A stretch of 64,000 bases of DNA from Treponema brennaborense DSM 12168 (GTDB lineage Bacteria > Spirochaetota > Spirochaetia > Treponematales > Treponemataceae). Shown one piece after another: positions 63,912 through 64,000 of the stretch; position 1 is the stretch's first letter, and the number at the start of each line of letters is the position of its first letter. The stretch is taken from positions 1,240,001 through 1,304,000 of the forward strand of contig NC_015500.1 in assembly GCF_000212415.1 (NCBI RefSeq), read 5' to 3'. The position numbers and the translations under genes were made by a program. Below the pieces are notes generated by a model. It did no database searches, was not told the DNA's origin, and saw only the letters and a program-made list of their open reading frames with translations.

Positions 63912-64000
63912 AACGAGGCTTTTCAGTGCGGCTGCAGTTCGGATATAGCAGGTTTCCGTGAGTGCGGCCAGTTCGGAAACGTTGCCGTCCGCTTTGCCGC
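63906..64000 (-). CDS. 3' end of a gene running out of the window
   Basis: On the minus strand a frame from the window edge reads GKADGNVSELAALTETCYI, then RTAAALKSLVL, stopping at TAG 63906-63908. The composition is protein-like and its stop overlaps the end of the TatD gene. The family cannot be named from 31 residues. Confidence 0.45.
   Translation of the reverse strand, partial: GKADGNVSELAALTETCYIRTAAALKSLVL

Overview
The window looks like a piece of a Treponema-type spirochaete chromosome of roughly 50% GC. Support: an mglB-mglA-mglC sugar transporter whose MglB has the circularly permuted topology described for Treponema pallidum Tp0684, loose lipoprotein signals, and long-form variants of several enzymes. 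The genus is an inference; no rRNA or tRNA gene is visible to confirm it.

Layout. (A) 1-13.4 kb is accessory and mosaic: a broken MerR gene, a CotH-kinase lipoprotein divergent from an Xre regulator, two 5'-truncated genes facing away from a junction (MATE exporter, AT-rich amidohydrolase), an epoxide hydrolase, GrpB and DUF1697 proteins, a chloramphenicol-acetyltransferase stub, a DUF975 membrane protein, a 22-bp tandem repeat between two copies of one promoter region, a DJ-1 protein with a divergent WYL regulator, an IS256 remnant and a DUF4143 ATPase. (B) 13.4-23.3 kb is mostly ordinary: methyltransferase, HD-GYP plus hemerythrin, Mrp plus a CGCAxxGCC protein, Dus, a sodium symporter, MetY, YkgJ and endonuclease IV.

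(C) 23.3-37.7 kb is the most unusual part. It is a minus-strand export cluster with a C39-peptidase ABC transporter, an HlyD adaptor and a TolC-like protein (frameshifted). The likely cargo is a family of 140-190 residue proteins sharing an MKMFL(E/D)E double-glycine leader and a Gly/Ser/Tyr-rich linker, but with unrelated C-terminal domains. Two near-duplicate secreted double-aspartyl-motif (retropepsin-like) PDZ proteases, a glycosyltransferase and small secreted partner proteins sit among them. A 107-bp palindromic repeat, present three times, has replaced the leader core in two genes. An IS256 element has cut the last residues off an LRR protein. A truncated copy of the glycosyltransferase 5' end lies at the upstream edge. 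The region seems to evolve by duplication and cassette exchange.

(D) 37.9-48.5 kb holds a small zinc-ribbon gene, a 57-bp tandem repeat, guaA (long, eukaryote-like) coupled to pyrG, a YihY-cNMP fusion, and a probable ndk-gpsA-argJBD operon. (E) 48.5-54.5 kb is a LacI-type regulator divergent from mglBAC, with two matching operators, a strong promoter, an mglB-mglA attenuator and a terminator. MglC has a long N-terminal coiled coil. (F) 54.5-64 kb contains a KDPG aldolase-VOC fusion, an ArsR regulator, recJ, recO, an RlmI-like methyltransferase, miaA, a family 2 glycosyltransferase, a small unknown protein and tatD.
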